Assembly: GCF_000264905.1 (NCBI RefSeq)
Contig: NW_006763139.1
Span: 1,652,313-1,716,312 of the forward strand
DNA: 64,000 nt
Reading direction: 5' to 3'
From: Stereum hirsutum FP-91666 SS1
Lineage: Eukaryota; Basidiomycota; Agaricomycetes; Russulales; Stereaceae
The notes under the pieces are model-generated. The model worked only from the letters and a program-made list of their open reading frames with translations, was not told where the DNA came from and ran no database searches. Shown here one piece after another: positions 1 to 11,074 of the stretch. Within the stretch, counting starts at the first letter, position 1, and each line of letters starts with the position of its first letter. The position numbers and the translations under genes were made by a program.

Positions 1-1387
1 CGGAGACGAATGTGATCTGTGGCTTCACCTCACTGCCATCGAGGATTTGTACCTCATGAGGAAGGGAGATGCAATGTCTCATTTTGCTGATGTCTTATTT
101 GCTAAGGCATGTTCTGAGCTACTTTATGTTCCATTGAGGTGGCTTACCGTTTATGTCGGGTCATAGATGGACGGTCAACAAACATGGACGGACTTCCACT
201 TCCTCAATAGCGCCTTTCGCGACATCACCGACACACGTACAAATAGGTGGATAGATTCATCGCTCGTGCGGCTCTCTTATCGTGGATCACGAGAAAGATC
301 GGCCACCGGGACCGTAAAAGCGCTAGACGGATTATCTGTCGAGTATGCAGCCCCGTTCCCTTTGACGTATATTTTTGGCCCCAAAACGATCCAAGTATAT
401 GGATCGATACTCGTCTTCATGCTCCAGATCAGGCGAGCCCAGAGTGTCCTTGATCGCATATTAGTGAAGGGAGTTGTTTCGGTGGACCATAATGCAGGAG
501 ACCTGAAGCTCTTCTATGCAATGAGAAGCAAGTTGTCCTGGTTTGTGAAGTGAGCAACACTTTTCCTCCGCATTTGAATCCGGGCAGTCCTAATGATATG
601 GTTCAGCACCCTGTTCGATTTCATCGCGACACATGTGAGTGATTGATACATTCTAGCCATCTGAGCGTTACCCTACTTATACTGGAATTATCAGGTTCTG
701 CATGCACAGCTGCTCAAGTTTCACGCGTCGTTGCGCAAAGCCAAGTCTCTTGATGAGATGATCAAACTGCATGACGATCAGTGCGTTGATCCGAGCTTCC
801 CTACCTTTTAAACCGCTAATCAAATCGCCAGTCTCAACAAGCTTGAGGGCCGATGTCTGCTGCAAGCCAAGGTTGGTCAGCTGATGCCGTCTCAACATAC
901 GCCTTACTCATTGACGAAACAGACGTCAGCTTTGCTACGGTCAATTCTGTCAATTCTCGACATGAGCCTCTACTTCAATGACTGCTTTGTCGCATTCGCC
1001 GGCGACGTCACGCACGATATTTCCCGCCCATCACTTACCACTAATCGGACCCGTCATCGCAGCCGTCGGCAACGTAGACAACGTAGGAACGTCGTTAGTT
1101 TCTTCGATTCCAGACACGATCTACATGAGAGCTCAAGCTCTGAAGACGAGGACGAAGATGAAGACCTCTTACAAGGGGCTGGCCCTGAGTCTTCGTTCAC
1201 CATGGCCTCAGCGTCAGGATCATTTGCGGAGGAAGGATTCGGGACTCGGATTGATAAGATGTCTTCGGAGTTGGAAGGGCTCGTCAGGTTCGTCAGGAGA
1301 GGGGTTGAAAGTCTGGCAGGTGGGGCGTCGGAGGCTGCTTCGGCGTTTGGTGTATTCGCGTTTGCATTAGAAGACTGGAATTCTTAG
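1..1387 (+). CDS. Gamma-tubulin complex component (Spc97/Spc98 family), C-terminal part
   Basis: Partial at the 5' window edge. Exons 2-106, 167-549, 607-634, 695-780, 832-871 and 923-1387 stay in phase and give about 368 residues. The stretch FPLTYIFGPKTIQVYG followed by an AMRSKL-type helix and VLHAQLLKFH is the C-terminal GRIP2 region of gamma-tubulin complex proteins, which binds gamma-tubulin in the ring complex that nucleates microtubules at spindle pole bodies. The short DxxLHFADVLFAK-like lead-in suggests the GCP5/GCP6 branch, but the N-terminus that would decide this is missing. A Ser/Asp/Glu-rich insert (about 1130-1170) interrupts the C-terminal helices. Intron 107-166 begins with GC, not GT; only this choice keeps the frame. 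Family call is firm, subunit identity is inference. Confidence 0.85.
107..166 (+). other. GC-AG intron in the gamma-tubulin complex gene
   Basis: The exon ends AAG and the intron opens GCATGT and closes TCATAG, 60 nt, phase 0. No GT donor nearby keeps the conserved frame on both sides. AAG/GC plus T at intron position 6 fits the known strict consensus of GC-AG introns. Confidence 0.75.
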
Positions 1388-1640
1388 GAACAACAAAGAA
1401 ATACGTGCAGGCGACTATATTACACATAAGCGTTTGATCACGACTCTTCTCCATTGGAGTACTCTTGCGATAAAGCAGCGACTCGACATCTGCTCATCAT
1501 GGGAGAGATAAATGAACAACAAGAGAAAGCGTTCAACGTCCATAGACCACTACAGCGCTGATATTTCAAGAAGACTGAGAAGGGTACCCTACGCTCGAAC
1601 TTGTCAACTTAGTTGTGGATGGCTGTAACGACCACAGGCC

Positions 1641-3013
1641 TTAGGTGACAGCCCTTGCACCATCCACGTCCACTCGTCGATGAATTCCACCGAGCATGAT
1701 CTTCGTGAGCATTGAGGCATTGAGTTGTCCGACGAAGGGTGTGGTGTCGACTATGTCCTGAACGAAGTTGGTTTAGCTGCCGAGGGTTTTCAGGAAATAG
1801 AACTGTGACGACTAACTCGACTCAGTCTGAGATTTGGATCCTGTTGATCATTGTCCAGTTTTGTTAAGTACTCTGTGGCAGCTTTGTCTCTGCCAATCTG
1901 CACAAATTGAATGCCAACCTTGGATACCAGGTGAGTCGCATCTCCATGCGAATAATACAAAAGCAAGTACCTGCGTCATTGGATAGTGATGGTCTTCCAG
2001 TTCTTGGGCATAACGCCTGATCACCGCCAAAGGATCATCCGCTGCAAAAAGAGCAAACAAGGTGACGGTCAGTAAGGGGATGGTCGACACCGGACGATCA
2101 ACCCACAAGGCTCCCCATCCGTAAGGACGAGGTAGTTGACAGGTTTTATGGTCCTCTGGACATTCTCCATTCCGCCAACTTCAAGTGCAACCCTCAATTT
2201 CTGGAAGTATTCACGCAGTACTTGCTGCAATCTTGACTCCATGGGTGTCGCACCCTGCGGCGTTACTTCACTGAAAGCCTCCATTATTTGCTGCGAGCTC
2301 TGCGAATGCCATATCGTTGGGAGCGCGTAATCACGCATAGGAAGGGAGACATACTGTAACATCATCCTTGCGCACTCTGCTGTTCAGGAAACAGATCGTT
2401 ATTCCATCGGTGTCGTACTGCGAAGCTACGTCCGCCAGTGTACCGAGGGCACTTTCGGTCTGTCAAGACAAGCCTGATCAGTTTTCCATTGAAACGCCCA
2501 AGAACTATTAAAAGGAGGCCTGCCTCCTGCCAGCGATTCTCCCACGACATGGACTCCGAATCGTCAACGATAATCACAGTGTCGAAGTCACGCAAGATAT
2601 CCAATGCCCTACGTATGCTGTCCTGGCGCATGGGCCTCCTGCTTCGTGAAAATGGAAGCTTGTCATCAATATTCGTAGAGTATAAATCGATCATGACAAC
2701 TTCACTTGAGAGTATCATAGTTTTTCTTGCGAGAATTGTAGATCTCGGTATAAGATGGTGGTGGCTCGGACCATTCTGTTTCCTGTGGCACGTTGGAGGA
2801 GCATCCTTGAGACGGACTATGAAGATGTGATCCCTTCGAACCGCCCACGCCCTGGACATTGGTATCTTCCTTAGACATGAGATCTTCAATCCCAGACTTC
2901 GAATCGGCGACGAAGGCCTGATGCTCCTTGTGTGCCTCGTGGTCCCCACTGCTGCCCTTGCCAACACGCTGGCGACTTGAACGGCGCAATAAGCGGGAAG
3001 ATGAGCTGCCCAT
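1641..3013 (-). CDS. von Willebrand factor A domain protein, paralog 1
   Basis: Seven exons: 3013-2706, 2638-2524, 2459-2355, 2290-2107, 2041-1971, 1918-1817, 1757-1641; 333 residues. The start MGSSSS fits an N-myristoylation signal (Gly2, Ser6). A low-complexity N-terminus with a PPSY (PPxY) motif leads into a vWA domain: hydrophobic strand, then DDSESM (MIDAS DxSxS), QYDTDGI and a TDGEPSDDP segment near the third metal site. The domain normally binds divalent metal and protein partners. The PPxY motif could recruit a WW-domain ubiquitin ligase such as Rsp5; that is inference. Exon sizes 3 and 5 (105 and 71 nt) equal those of the downstream paralog at 4150-5678, so the two arose by tandem duplication. 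The intron between exons 2 and 3 is GC-AG. Likely membrane-tethered adaptor; biological role unknown. Confidence 0.85.
2460..2523 (-). other. GC-AG intron at a position that is GT-AG in the paralog
   Basis: The exon ends CAG GAG and the intron opens GCAGGC and ends TTGACAG, 64 nt, phase 0. In the paralog the same codon boundary (RW-E/Q-E) is followed by GTAAGC at 5129. Reading without this intron, or with the only nearby GT, breaks the vWA domain. Confidence 0.75.
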
Positions 3014-3171
3014 AGTAATGTGAATCGAATGTGGTTTGCAGAGAAGAGCGTCGTTGGAAAGTCCTGGGGCGCTGAAGGTTGCCAAAGCCTCTCAGATGGA
3101 TACCGACGCGTAGTAGGGAATCGTAACTCGCTACTGGCAGAACCTATATATGCAAGAATACGATCAGTTAT

Positions 3172-3179
3172 TATTTATA
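3172..3179 (-). promoter_or_regulatory. Possible TATA box of vWA paralog 1
   Basis: TATAAATA on the minus strand, 159-166 bp before the ATG at 3013. A second TATATA lies at 3145-3150. Fungal TATA boxes sit at variable distance, so this is only a candidate. Confidence 0.35.
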
Positions 3180-3340
3180 TAGCAATCAAGCCCTCCAGAA
3201 CAAGTAAATAGAACAACCTATATCAGATTGTATCGCCTTCCATCTTCTAGGAAGCATCGCCCGCGGTATGTCTGCAGTGGGGGACAGCTTCAACCTAGAA
3301 CTAACAAGCCCTCTCACTGTGCCCAATCCTAGCTGTTGTG

Positions 3341-3811
3341 CTACAGTACTTGACCGTTCTGTTGTGGTAGACGCGCTGTCACGGTGATAGTCATTTGTAC
3401 TGACTTTGCAGAAGCGATAAGTTGGAATGGGCCTTTCTCTCGAACAACGACAACAAGGGGTCTCTCTTCCTCTTCCGAGGCGCCACGTTGACAGAGCGCC
3501 ACCACAATATGCAGCTCGGAACAGCCTTTCTGAATTGTTATTTCAGTCACCCAAAGGTTGTAGACGGGGCTTCTCTTCAAGGAACCCGCTCCAGACAACT
3601 GGCGCGACCTCGGCCTCCAGCGAAAGTCATTCGACCAACGCGGACGCGAATAACTTACAAGAGTTGCATCGCCCCAGAGAGGAGCGTAGAAAACGCGAGA
3701 ATTCTCTGAACTGCTCCGTCTGATATCCCTGTGCTCGAGTCTTATCTTTCTCTCGAAGCAGCTCTTTGGGATAATAAGTAGATGCTGTAGACAAGAGGCT
3801 GCCGAGCGCAA
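3341..3811 (-). CDS. Possible small hypothetical gene between the vWA paralogs
   Basis: An open frame with one well-formed intron (donor GTAAGT at 3658, acceptor GCCAG at 3599) gives about 136 residues: exons 3811-3659 and 3598-3341. The C-terminal half has alternating hydrophobic residues typical of beta strands (for example SELHIVVALC and MTITVTARL). No family is recognised. Frames on the plus strand are also open here, so this may be chance. The remaining 3014-4149 sequence shows no other convincing gene. Confidence 0.25.
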   Translation of the reverse strand: MRSAASCLQHLLIIPKSCFERKIRLEHRDIRRSSSENSRVFYAPLWGDATLVSYSRPRWSNDFRWRPRSRQLSGAGSLKRSPVYNLWVTEITIQKGCSELHIVVALCQRGASEEEERPLVVVVREKGPFQLIASAKSVQMTITVTARLPQQNGQVL

Positions 3812-4149
3812 CTCGGCCAGCTACCCGCACTGAAAACCTGACAGCATCTGAATCAGACTGGGCATAACAAATAGTTTACTCCGTGACTCATCGACCAGTT
3901 CTCTTGTTGAGCGAGCCATAAACTCGACGCTGTGAGACGATTAGACTTTATTGATCGAAGAAGGAAATTTATACGAAGGTTCTACTTGATACAGCTATCT
4001 AACATGAAGCTCTGAGTACAAGGTGACATTACCAGCGGTAAGCGATGCTACCCATACTGTACCAAGACTTAATTGAATACACCCAGAGTCCTCGCCGCCG
4101 AGATGCACCACCGCAGAAGTAGAGAGTTTGAACCTGGCAAGACCCACTC

Positions 4150-5678
4150 TTACCATGCCGCGAAACCTTCGAGGTCTCGAGCGCCCATCCTTCTTCCCTT
4201 TGTCCCCCCCACTTCTATCTGATGCTGGCGATCGATTCGTCGAAGAATCCCCCCGAGCATGATCTTCCTTAGCCTTTCCTCAGAGAGCTTTCCCTTCTTG
4301 GGCTTGTAGGGCGTAGTGTCAACCATGTCCTATACAGGAGACCCGTTCAAAAAGCTGCTCAGTTGAGAATAAAAGATGATTATCACGTACTCGATGTTCT
4401 TTCAACTTCTGCAGATCGCCGTCAAGTTTCTCCAAGTATTCCGTAGCGCCCTTGTCGTTTCCGATCTGAACGAATTGTATCCCAACCTTAACAGAAACGA
4501 CGGTGTCAGCCCATTCGAATACCCCTACTTGTTCTGCTAAGAGACGCACCTGAGTAAGCGGGTATTTCTTTCTGTCAAATTCTCTCGCAAAAAAGTCAAT
4601 ACATTCCTGTGGTTCGTCAGCTAAAGAAAGTGAGGTGCAGATAGGTCAGTCATGAGAGTATTAGACATATGCCACAAGGTTTATGAACTCACAAGGTATT
4701 CCATCGGTGATAATGATGATGTTGATCGGCTTTATCCTCTGAAGGCGAGCCTGCTCCATGTTACCCAGCCGATTTCCCAAGATGTTGTCAAGGCTGTCGC
4801 TATATTGACGCAATATTTCCTCCAATCTCTCTCCGATGAAGGTCAATCCATTCGGTCTCATCGACCCAAGAAGCGATTCGACGTCTTTTGCGAGCTGCAG
4901 GTGAACAGAGTAAAAATCTAAGGATGGTGAATTGCTTCGCCGAAGACGTACTTTGATATGCTTCCCGTGCTTCATACTGTTGATGAAACATATTTCGATG
5001 CCATCAGTATCGTATTTCCCGGCTACAGCTGCAAGATCGGAGAGTGCCTTCTTCGCCTTCAAAAAGAAAAAAAAGGAAGATGAGTCAGTCGTTGACGAAG
5101 ACCATCTCTGCATTACTGTGAGTGCTTACCTCTTCCCACCGGCCATAATCTGCCATGGAGCCGGAGTCGTCAAGTAATATCACGGTATCGTACTGTCGCA
5201 GTATACTCAACTGGTCCTTTTCACTCATACAGGACACCCTAAATGGACAAAGCAATCATCAATAACGTTCGCGCAGTGTCTCGACAAGATTACGGCAGCG
5301 TCACCTTTGTTCCTCCTGAATCTGGCTTTTCCTTGCGGAGTCGTCATAAGGCGGGGGATGTTCGGATCCGTGAGGATTAAAAGAAGAAGAGGACCGGGAA
5401 AATGTAGAGCGCGACTCCCAGGCCTTGGTATCTGGGACTTTGGGATCGTCCTCAGTGATGAAGTCGTTGAGGGGATGCTTCGAGTCTGAGCTGCTGGTGA
5501 AGGTTGTCTGGTGGGATCGGTACGTCGGGGCGCGTTTTAAGGCGCCGTGGTCGTTGCTATTGACTAGAGTAGTGGCGGACGCCGTCGAAAACTGGCTCAG
5601 TCCGCTGAAACTGTCCTTTCTATCGAGGCGACGACTACTACTGGAGGGCGAAGATGGACGAGACGTCGAGTTTCCCAT
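4150..5678 (-). CDS. von Willebrand factor A domain protein, paralog 2
   Basis: Seven exons: 5678-5305, 5238-5130, 5056-4952, 4894-4693, 4620-4550, 4486-4391, 4329-4150; 378 residues. The start was chosen at MGNSTS, a myristoylation-type N-terminus (Gly2, Ser6), matching paralog 1. A Ser-rich N-terminal segment carries PPPY (PPxY). The vWA domain has DDSGSM (MIDAS), KYDTDGI and TDGIPSDE. Intron positions and phases match paralog 1 throughout. The tail is longer and basic (GGTKGRR region). All expected MIDAS Ser/Asp residues are present, so metal binding should be intact. Function unknown; membrane tethering and WW-domain recruitment are inferred from the motifs only. Confidence 0.87.
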
Positions 5679-5780
5679 TGCGATAGATGTTGAGTGCAGA
5701 GTTGGAAGAGAGTAGAGTTTCGGTGGAGGAGTCGAGGCTGTCGTGGGGCTGTGGAACAAGAAGAGAGGGAATGCCGATGC

Positions 5781-5788
5781 CTTTTATA
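5781..5788 (-). promoter_or_regulatory. TATA box of vWA paralog 2
   Basis: TATAAAAG on the minus strand, 103-110 bp before the ATG at 5678. It is a good consensus match in the expected window. The rest of 5679-6224 holds no supported gene and is probably this promoter plus the CSN12 3' region. Confidence 0.55.
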
Positions 5789-6224
5789 GGGTTCTGAGAA
5801 AGAACAAAGAGCGGACTCGACTGGTCCAAGCGTGCGGCTACATTTTTGACACGCGGGGCAACAAAGGGCAAAACATTCTCCCGCCATGTTGCCAAATGCA
5901 ATGGAAATTTTTGTATAGCAACGGGGCCCGTTGGGCATTTGCAAACTGCCACAGCTGTTGACCATCGCAACCCTCGTGCGGCGTGTCGAGGTAAGCATTA
6001 CACCGTACGGCAGTAATGCAGGCCCCGCTAGAGTCGTCTTGCCTTCACGATACGGTCGGAGGTCAGCATCCTGGAACAATCCTCAAGGGGCCTCATGCGC
6101 TTTTGGAAATGATTTCGATGGGGCACAGCAAACAAATATTCCTTTTCGAACTTCGGCACAGCTGTGCCCACACAAATCTCGATATGAAAGAGGATCATTT
6201 GTACATACATTTCACATTGGGCAC

Positions 6225-8046
6225 TCAGTAGAGAGCGAAAGGTGTCGGACGATCCGCCAAGCGAGGAAACGCTGCGGCTTTGGCCAACACCACCATCTGT
6301 CGTTCATGAGAAATATAGCCCTTCAGATAGCCCTTGTAGATCATGTTTGCGACAAGGCACTCCGCTTCTTCGATCGGCACGTCCATGCCGGACATCTGGA
6401 GCGCTGAATGAAAGAGTGACACTGGTATACGGGTGCTCTGTGACGATGCGACCCACCTGGGTAGACGAATGAGTCAGTCAGAAGAACAGCAACGGAGGCG
6501 GTTTATGCTAGGAAAAGAAAGCTGCCTAAGAATAGGAATACGACACCTACACGCGTCGGAACAGCCCTCGTATGCAGAGCTCTCTGCCTCTTTCGAGAGT
6601 CAGCCAGAGGTTTAGATCGACGAGTCGCCTTTCCCATTTGTCGAGCGCGGTGTCGAATGCCTTGATGTCGCCGCGTCGGATCGGGTCGATGAATGGAGTG
6701 TACAGCTCGTCCAGCACGGGGAATTTGTCCAACAGCTCTCGGGAGGGCAAGTGACCACGAAGTATCCGCAAAGGGATCAGATAAGTCAGAATACGTCTGT
6801 ATAGTCGTGACAGAGATTGAGTCAGTAGAGGTACAGCTGTCAGGAGTAGGACAGCCAACAGCGGGGAGACAAGGGCGCACTCTCGGTTGTTACGAGCCTC
6901 GATGTGGCAGTTGTAAAAAGCAAGGGTCAGTTCCTGTTCAGACTGTATGGAGATATGATCAGCTGTGGTGGGTGAAGTCGTATTGGTAGGTAGTAAACAT
7001 ACTTTGGCGTAGTCTTCGTTCAAGAAACTTAGCATGCCCAGGTAGTATCTGTACGTGACCTTATGCCTGTGGTGAGTCAAGACTCCTCAGGCAGCGAGAG
7101 GGCTTACTTGGTGCGCTTTTGGATATTCGGACAAAGGCGGTATATCTGGATTGGCTTGTAGTGCGCGTAAAATGTTCTTCGAAAGCGATATGCGTCGGAT
7201 CTAGGAAAAGTAGAACAGCTAAGTGGGCCGGGAATCCAAGGGTGAGACATCACTTACACGAAAGTAACTCTTCATGATCAAGCCAACGACGTAGTAGATA
7301 CCCCATTTACGAGACATCCCGATGGGTGAGGTTCTGAGAGAAAGCATAGACTCAACCCCTGATCGAAGGGATATAAATGGGGCTCAGCAACCTATCTGTA
7401 ACGCAGTTACTGAAAGCTTTGGAAATAATTCTGGCCGCGTCTTCCATGCACTCGCTCTTTTGTGATGCGTCTCTTGCTTGCACGTCTGCCTGCATACGTA
7501 GCGAATCAAATCAAGGAAATAACATGCGACGATTCCTAGACCACCCACATCGAATGCTAGATCCCTCAAGTCACGAAGAATGGCGAAGAGAGCAGGTAGT
7601 GTCCATCCACTGTTATTTGCGAAGAAGCGCAGGAACAAGCTAGTGATAGAATAGAAGTTGGAGAGATGGTAGTAGATGATATACTTACTATAGCGGACTC
7701 ACTTCACAAGACTCGTGTGTTCCTTGTACGCGTCCGCGTAACGTTGCCTCGCGACATGCGAGGTCACTAACACGTACTGAATGCTAATTTCATCCCACGG
7801 ACTGTCAATCGTTCCCTCATATCGAGAGAGGTTTTGTCGCTGGTCAAGGTGGCCGGAGAAGAAGTATGTTAGTTTAGAGGTACATCAGGCGGGCAGGATA
7901 CGGCGCACTGTTGGATTCCGGAACTCTTTAACGAGATCCTTCCCGTGTGGACTTGTAGGCCGAATGAGAAACGCTAATGTGAGACCGTCCTCTTCATGCA
8001 GAGCAGTCGCAACTTGGGTCAAGAACTGTGTGTACGACATGGGCAT
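6225..8046 (-). CDS. CSN12: CSN12/PCID2/Thp1-type PCI-domain protein
   Basis: Ten exons: 8046-7909, 7839-7703, 7639-7549, 7489-7392, 7333-7258, 7200-7108, 7059-7003, 6942-6881, 6796-6551, 6456-6225; 409 residues, all phases consistent. The N-terminus resembles CSN12 (MPMSYTQFLTQVATALHEED). The middle has the TPR-like repeats, with RKWGIYYVVGLIMKSYFR and TYRYYLGMLSFLNEDYA. The PCI winged helix spans ILTYLIPLRILRGHLPS through KGYLKGYISHERQMVVL. Family members bind mRNA-export or signalosome complexes (TREX-2 with Sac3 and Sem1; COP9 with Csn5). CSN12 and Thp1 are sister families and I cannot exclude the Thp1/PCID2 role. Length is normal for the family. It shares a 238-bp intergenic promoter with the DsbA-like gene at 8285. 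Confidence 0.92.
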
Positions 8047-8216
8047 GGTGGTAGAGAATAAGATACGAGAACGACGGGTGGCGCGGAAGACAATAAACTA
8101 TGTTGGAATCGTGGCCCGCGTCGGTCGGCGTTCGGCTGTTCTGCCGCAAGTGTGGCACTCAGGATGACGTTAATCATGGTTTAGATGAGGATATCAAATG
8201 CGTCAGTCTGTGGGCA

Positions 8217-8223
8217 TATAAAG
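8217..8223 (+). promoter_or_regulatory. TATA-like box of the DsbA-like gene
   Basis: TATAAAG 62-68 bp before the ATG at 8285, inside the 238-bp space shared with the divergent CSN12 gene. Confidence 0.5.
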
Positions 8224-8284
8224 CACAGATCCTCGCTCATCTCTCTCATAAATCCCAATCGTAACCCAAGCATACTGTTACAGT

Positions 8285-9212
8285 ATGGCACTCCAACCCT
8301 CTCTTCGCAGCTTGAACGTCGCGGGCACCGTCCGCGCCCCTCACACGCTTGACATCTTCCGTGAGTATCATCGTCCAACTTGTTACAACTCCGTTATTAT
8401 GGATGATCTAAGGGTTATTTATCCGCCCAGTTGACTATGTCTGTCCGTTTAGGTAAGCGTAGATGTAGCCTCCGGGAGGGTTGATTTACCATCATGGTCT
8501 ACGCAGCGCAAAGTTGGCGCGGTCCATTGATAATGTCCTGAAGCCACTGTTGGGTCCTGGTGGAAAATATGACGGACATGTCAAAGTCATTATCAGGCCG
8601 CAAGTCCAGCCGTGGCATGCTACATCCACCTACACTCACGAAGCTGGTCTGGCGGTATGCTGCAGCTCACCTACTTATCCGTCATATCCTTGACAATCGT
8701 TTCCAGGTGGCTCGTGTCGCGCCGGAATTTTATTGGCCTTTCTCCGTGCGCGTATGTTTTCTGCGTGAACTCTCCCCCAAATCAACACATTCTCACTGCT
8801 GGTATGTGCTTGAACAGCTCTTCGAAAGGCAGGAGGAATTCTTCGACATCCCGGCCTCGACTTTGACTCCTCTCCAAATCCGAGAGAAGCTCGCCGCACT
8901 CGCCGCTGAAGTAATCCCCGCCGATAAGGTTGATGCATTCAAAGAGGCGCTCAAGCTGAAGAGCTCCCCTAACGGCGGGGTTGCTGTCACTGACGACTTG
9001 AAATACACTAGTGAGTTATTCAAGCTAGAATCGATTATCCAGTGCGTGCTACTAAACTGACTGGTGTCATCATAAAAGTCAAATTCTCGAGGCAAAACGG
9101 GATTCATGTCTCTCCTACCGTGCTCTGGGATGGGCTTGTTGCGAACGAAATTTCAAGCTCATGGGGTGAGAAGGAGTGGACTGAGTTCCTGGCTGCGAAG
9201 ATTCTGGTCTGA
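8285..9212 (+). CDS. DsbA/thioredoxin-like fold protein with a CPFS active site
   Basis: Six exons: 8285-8360, 8431-8452, 8507-8654, 8707-8751, 8818-9010, 9079-9212; 205 residues. A thioredoxin strand (HTLDIFLDYV) ends in CPFS, a CxxS version of the usual CxxC redox centre, followed by a helical insertion and a terminal strand with VSPTVLWDG, which carries the cis-proline typical of the fold. A CxxS site usually acts on glutathione or mixed disulfides and does not make disulfides; that is an inference from the family. No signal peptide is visible, so it is probably cytosolic. The catalytic Cys is encoded by a 22-nt micro-exon (8431-8452). The exact substrate is unknown. Confidence 0.85.
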
Positions 9213-9358
9213 AGAGTGTCTATGTATGCCAATATTGTACGATATATACAGGATACAGTTTGGGAATCAAAGTAGACTTGCGTCGATGAAGTGCCCGTAA
9301 TTATTCGTCAGAAGATCCCAGCTGAGGATGTTAATGTGGCGACTCCGTCGTGATCATG

Positions 9359-9378
9359 GGGCCACAGGGGAAACGTGT
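9359..9378 (+). promoter_or_regulatory. Promoter word shared by the tandem membrane-protein genes (copy 1)
   Basis: A 20-bp block (core GGCCACAGGGGAAACG) ends 155 bp before the ATG at 9534. The same 20 bp recur exactly at 11381-11400 before the second paralog, followed in both by a related GTGGCGC-containing stretch. It is either a conserved regulatory site or residue of recent duplication. Confidence 0.5.
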
Positions 9379-9533
9379 TTGCTCGTGTGTGGCGCCAGAT
9401 GTGTCGCGTGCCGCGCCTCGGCCGTCGTTGGTCTTTGACGTTCACCTTCATCTCCACCATCTACCGTATCTGCCATTCTTCCCCGCTGCCTGCACGTCCA
9501 CACTCAACCTAACACCACCTTTAAACTAGGGTC

Positions 9534-11074
9534 ATGACACAAGCACTTCGCGGCAAACGTCGTATAATACAGCCCAGATCGAACATCGGCGATGACGGAT
9601 GGGAGGACGTTGGGAGCTCGAACAATACGGTGCACGTCGCCCAATCTTTGAGCCCCGCAGGATCATCACGGTCTAACGTCGCAGCATCCAGAAAACGACG
9701 CGTACAGGGAGAACGTACTATCTTCGCTGCCACACAAAAACGACCACAACAAAGGGTGAACATCCCAACGATCGCTAATTCAGTTGAAATCCCGTCACAG
9801 CTGACGCGTGCGCCTCGAGAACCACTTTTCGACTGGGAAGAGGTCCAGCATACACTGTCAAGGACAATGGTATCTAGCCTTAAGTTTATATGGGATATTG
9901 GGAGGATGTGCATTATTTTGCTCAAGTGGCCTATCGTCATTGCCATCGTATTTTTTCTCCTTGCCATGATCGTGGTGCAGATCTCCCAAGCCATTCGCAC
10001 CACCCTTTCACCCTTCTGCATCGTTCCGGGTCTCGGCTTTATCTGCTCCCCTGATGCCTCGCAACTCCCATCGCCGGCGCCACTCACCCAAGGTGGCACC
10101 CCTGTCCAGAGCCGTCCCCAGCGAGCTGACTATCCGGGGCTGATGAACGTGCAGGGCAAGGCATTCGAAACCTTGTTGGAGGAGTCTGTAGATGGACCCG
10201 GGCTCGCGCTGGAGATCAAGAATGCGGAGATGGCGACGTCAGACCTGATTATGCTGGTGCGGGTTAGCGATTTAAAGAGCAAGGATCGCTTGGCTGCGAC
10301 TTTGGTACAATTTGTCGAGGATGCTCGAAAGGCCGGGAGGAGTTTGACGAGGTTTAATGCGAGAGTTGGCGGAGCGGTTGATAAGTGAGTCGGTTTCCCT
10401 TTGTCTTCTTTTCTTTCGGTTCCCCAGGCGAATCGCTCTGACACATTCATCGTAACCCAAGTGTCCTTGCAGTCAATGATTACGCGCTCCATGCCATCGA
10501 GGCTGCTAGATCCAAACCTACAGGGCTTTCCGTATGGCCGTTCAATAAAGCTTCCACCGACGTCGTCACGAGCAGTTTCAACGACGCGATGCATTCCTTC
10601 TCCATCAACATGGAGCGTATCGTAAGGGAGGCCGAAAGTTCCCGTCAAACGCTAGAAGTCCTCGAAGAGACGCTCGAAACGCTGCACGACATCGTCGCGC
10701 GCGAGAACTCTGACCTCTCCGGCGAAAAGGCTAACATCCTTGCCGATCTGTGGACCATGGTTGGAGGTAACAAGAAGGAGCTAAGGACCGTGGACAAGCA
10801 TTTGAATCTATTGAAGAATATGGGGGCATATAGGACTAGGGCGCTGGCGCATATTGTAGCGGCATCGCAGGCGCTGCAGGCAATGGATGAGGACATGCGG
10901 GACTTGAGGGACAGGGTGGCAGCTCCGGAGTGGATAGGGGACAATATACCGGTGGAGGTGCATATCAAGGCTATTCAAAATGGACTAAAGAGATTAGAGG
11001 GCAATAGGTTGAAGGCAAAGAGGACACAAGAGGAAATCGCGGATCGAATTGTGGTGGGGGTTGAGAGGGCTTGA
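9534..11074 (+). CDS. Single-pass membrane coiled-coil protein, tandem copy 1
   Basis: Two exons, 9534-10384 and 10462-11074; 487 residues. The N-terminal ~120 residues are polar and basic with a conserved DDGWEDV acidic patch. One strong transmembrane segment follows (about residues 128-155, including IVIAIVFFLLAMIVVQI). Beyond it come a short Cys-containing segment (SPFCIVPGLGFICSP) and a long, mostly helical region with coiled-coil spacing (ESSRQTLEVLEETLETLHDI and later). I recognise no named family; this looks like a fungal conserved protein. The neighbour at 11593-13127 is a clear duplicate with the same intron at the same codon (VD/N/VLAVNDYALHAIEAA). Topology and location are not determined. 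Confidence 0.85.
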
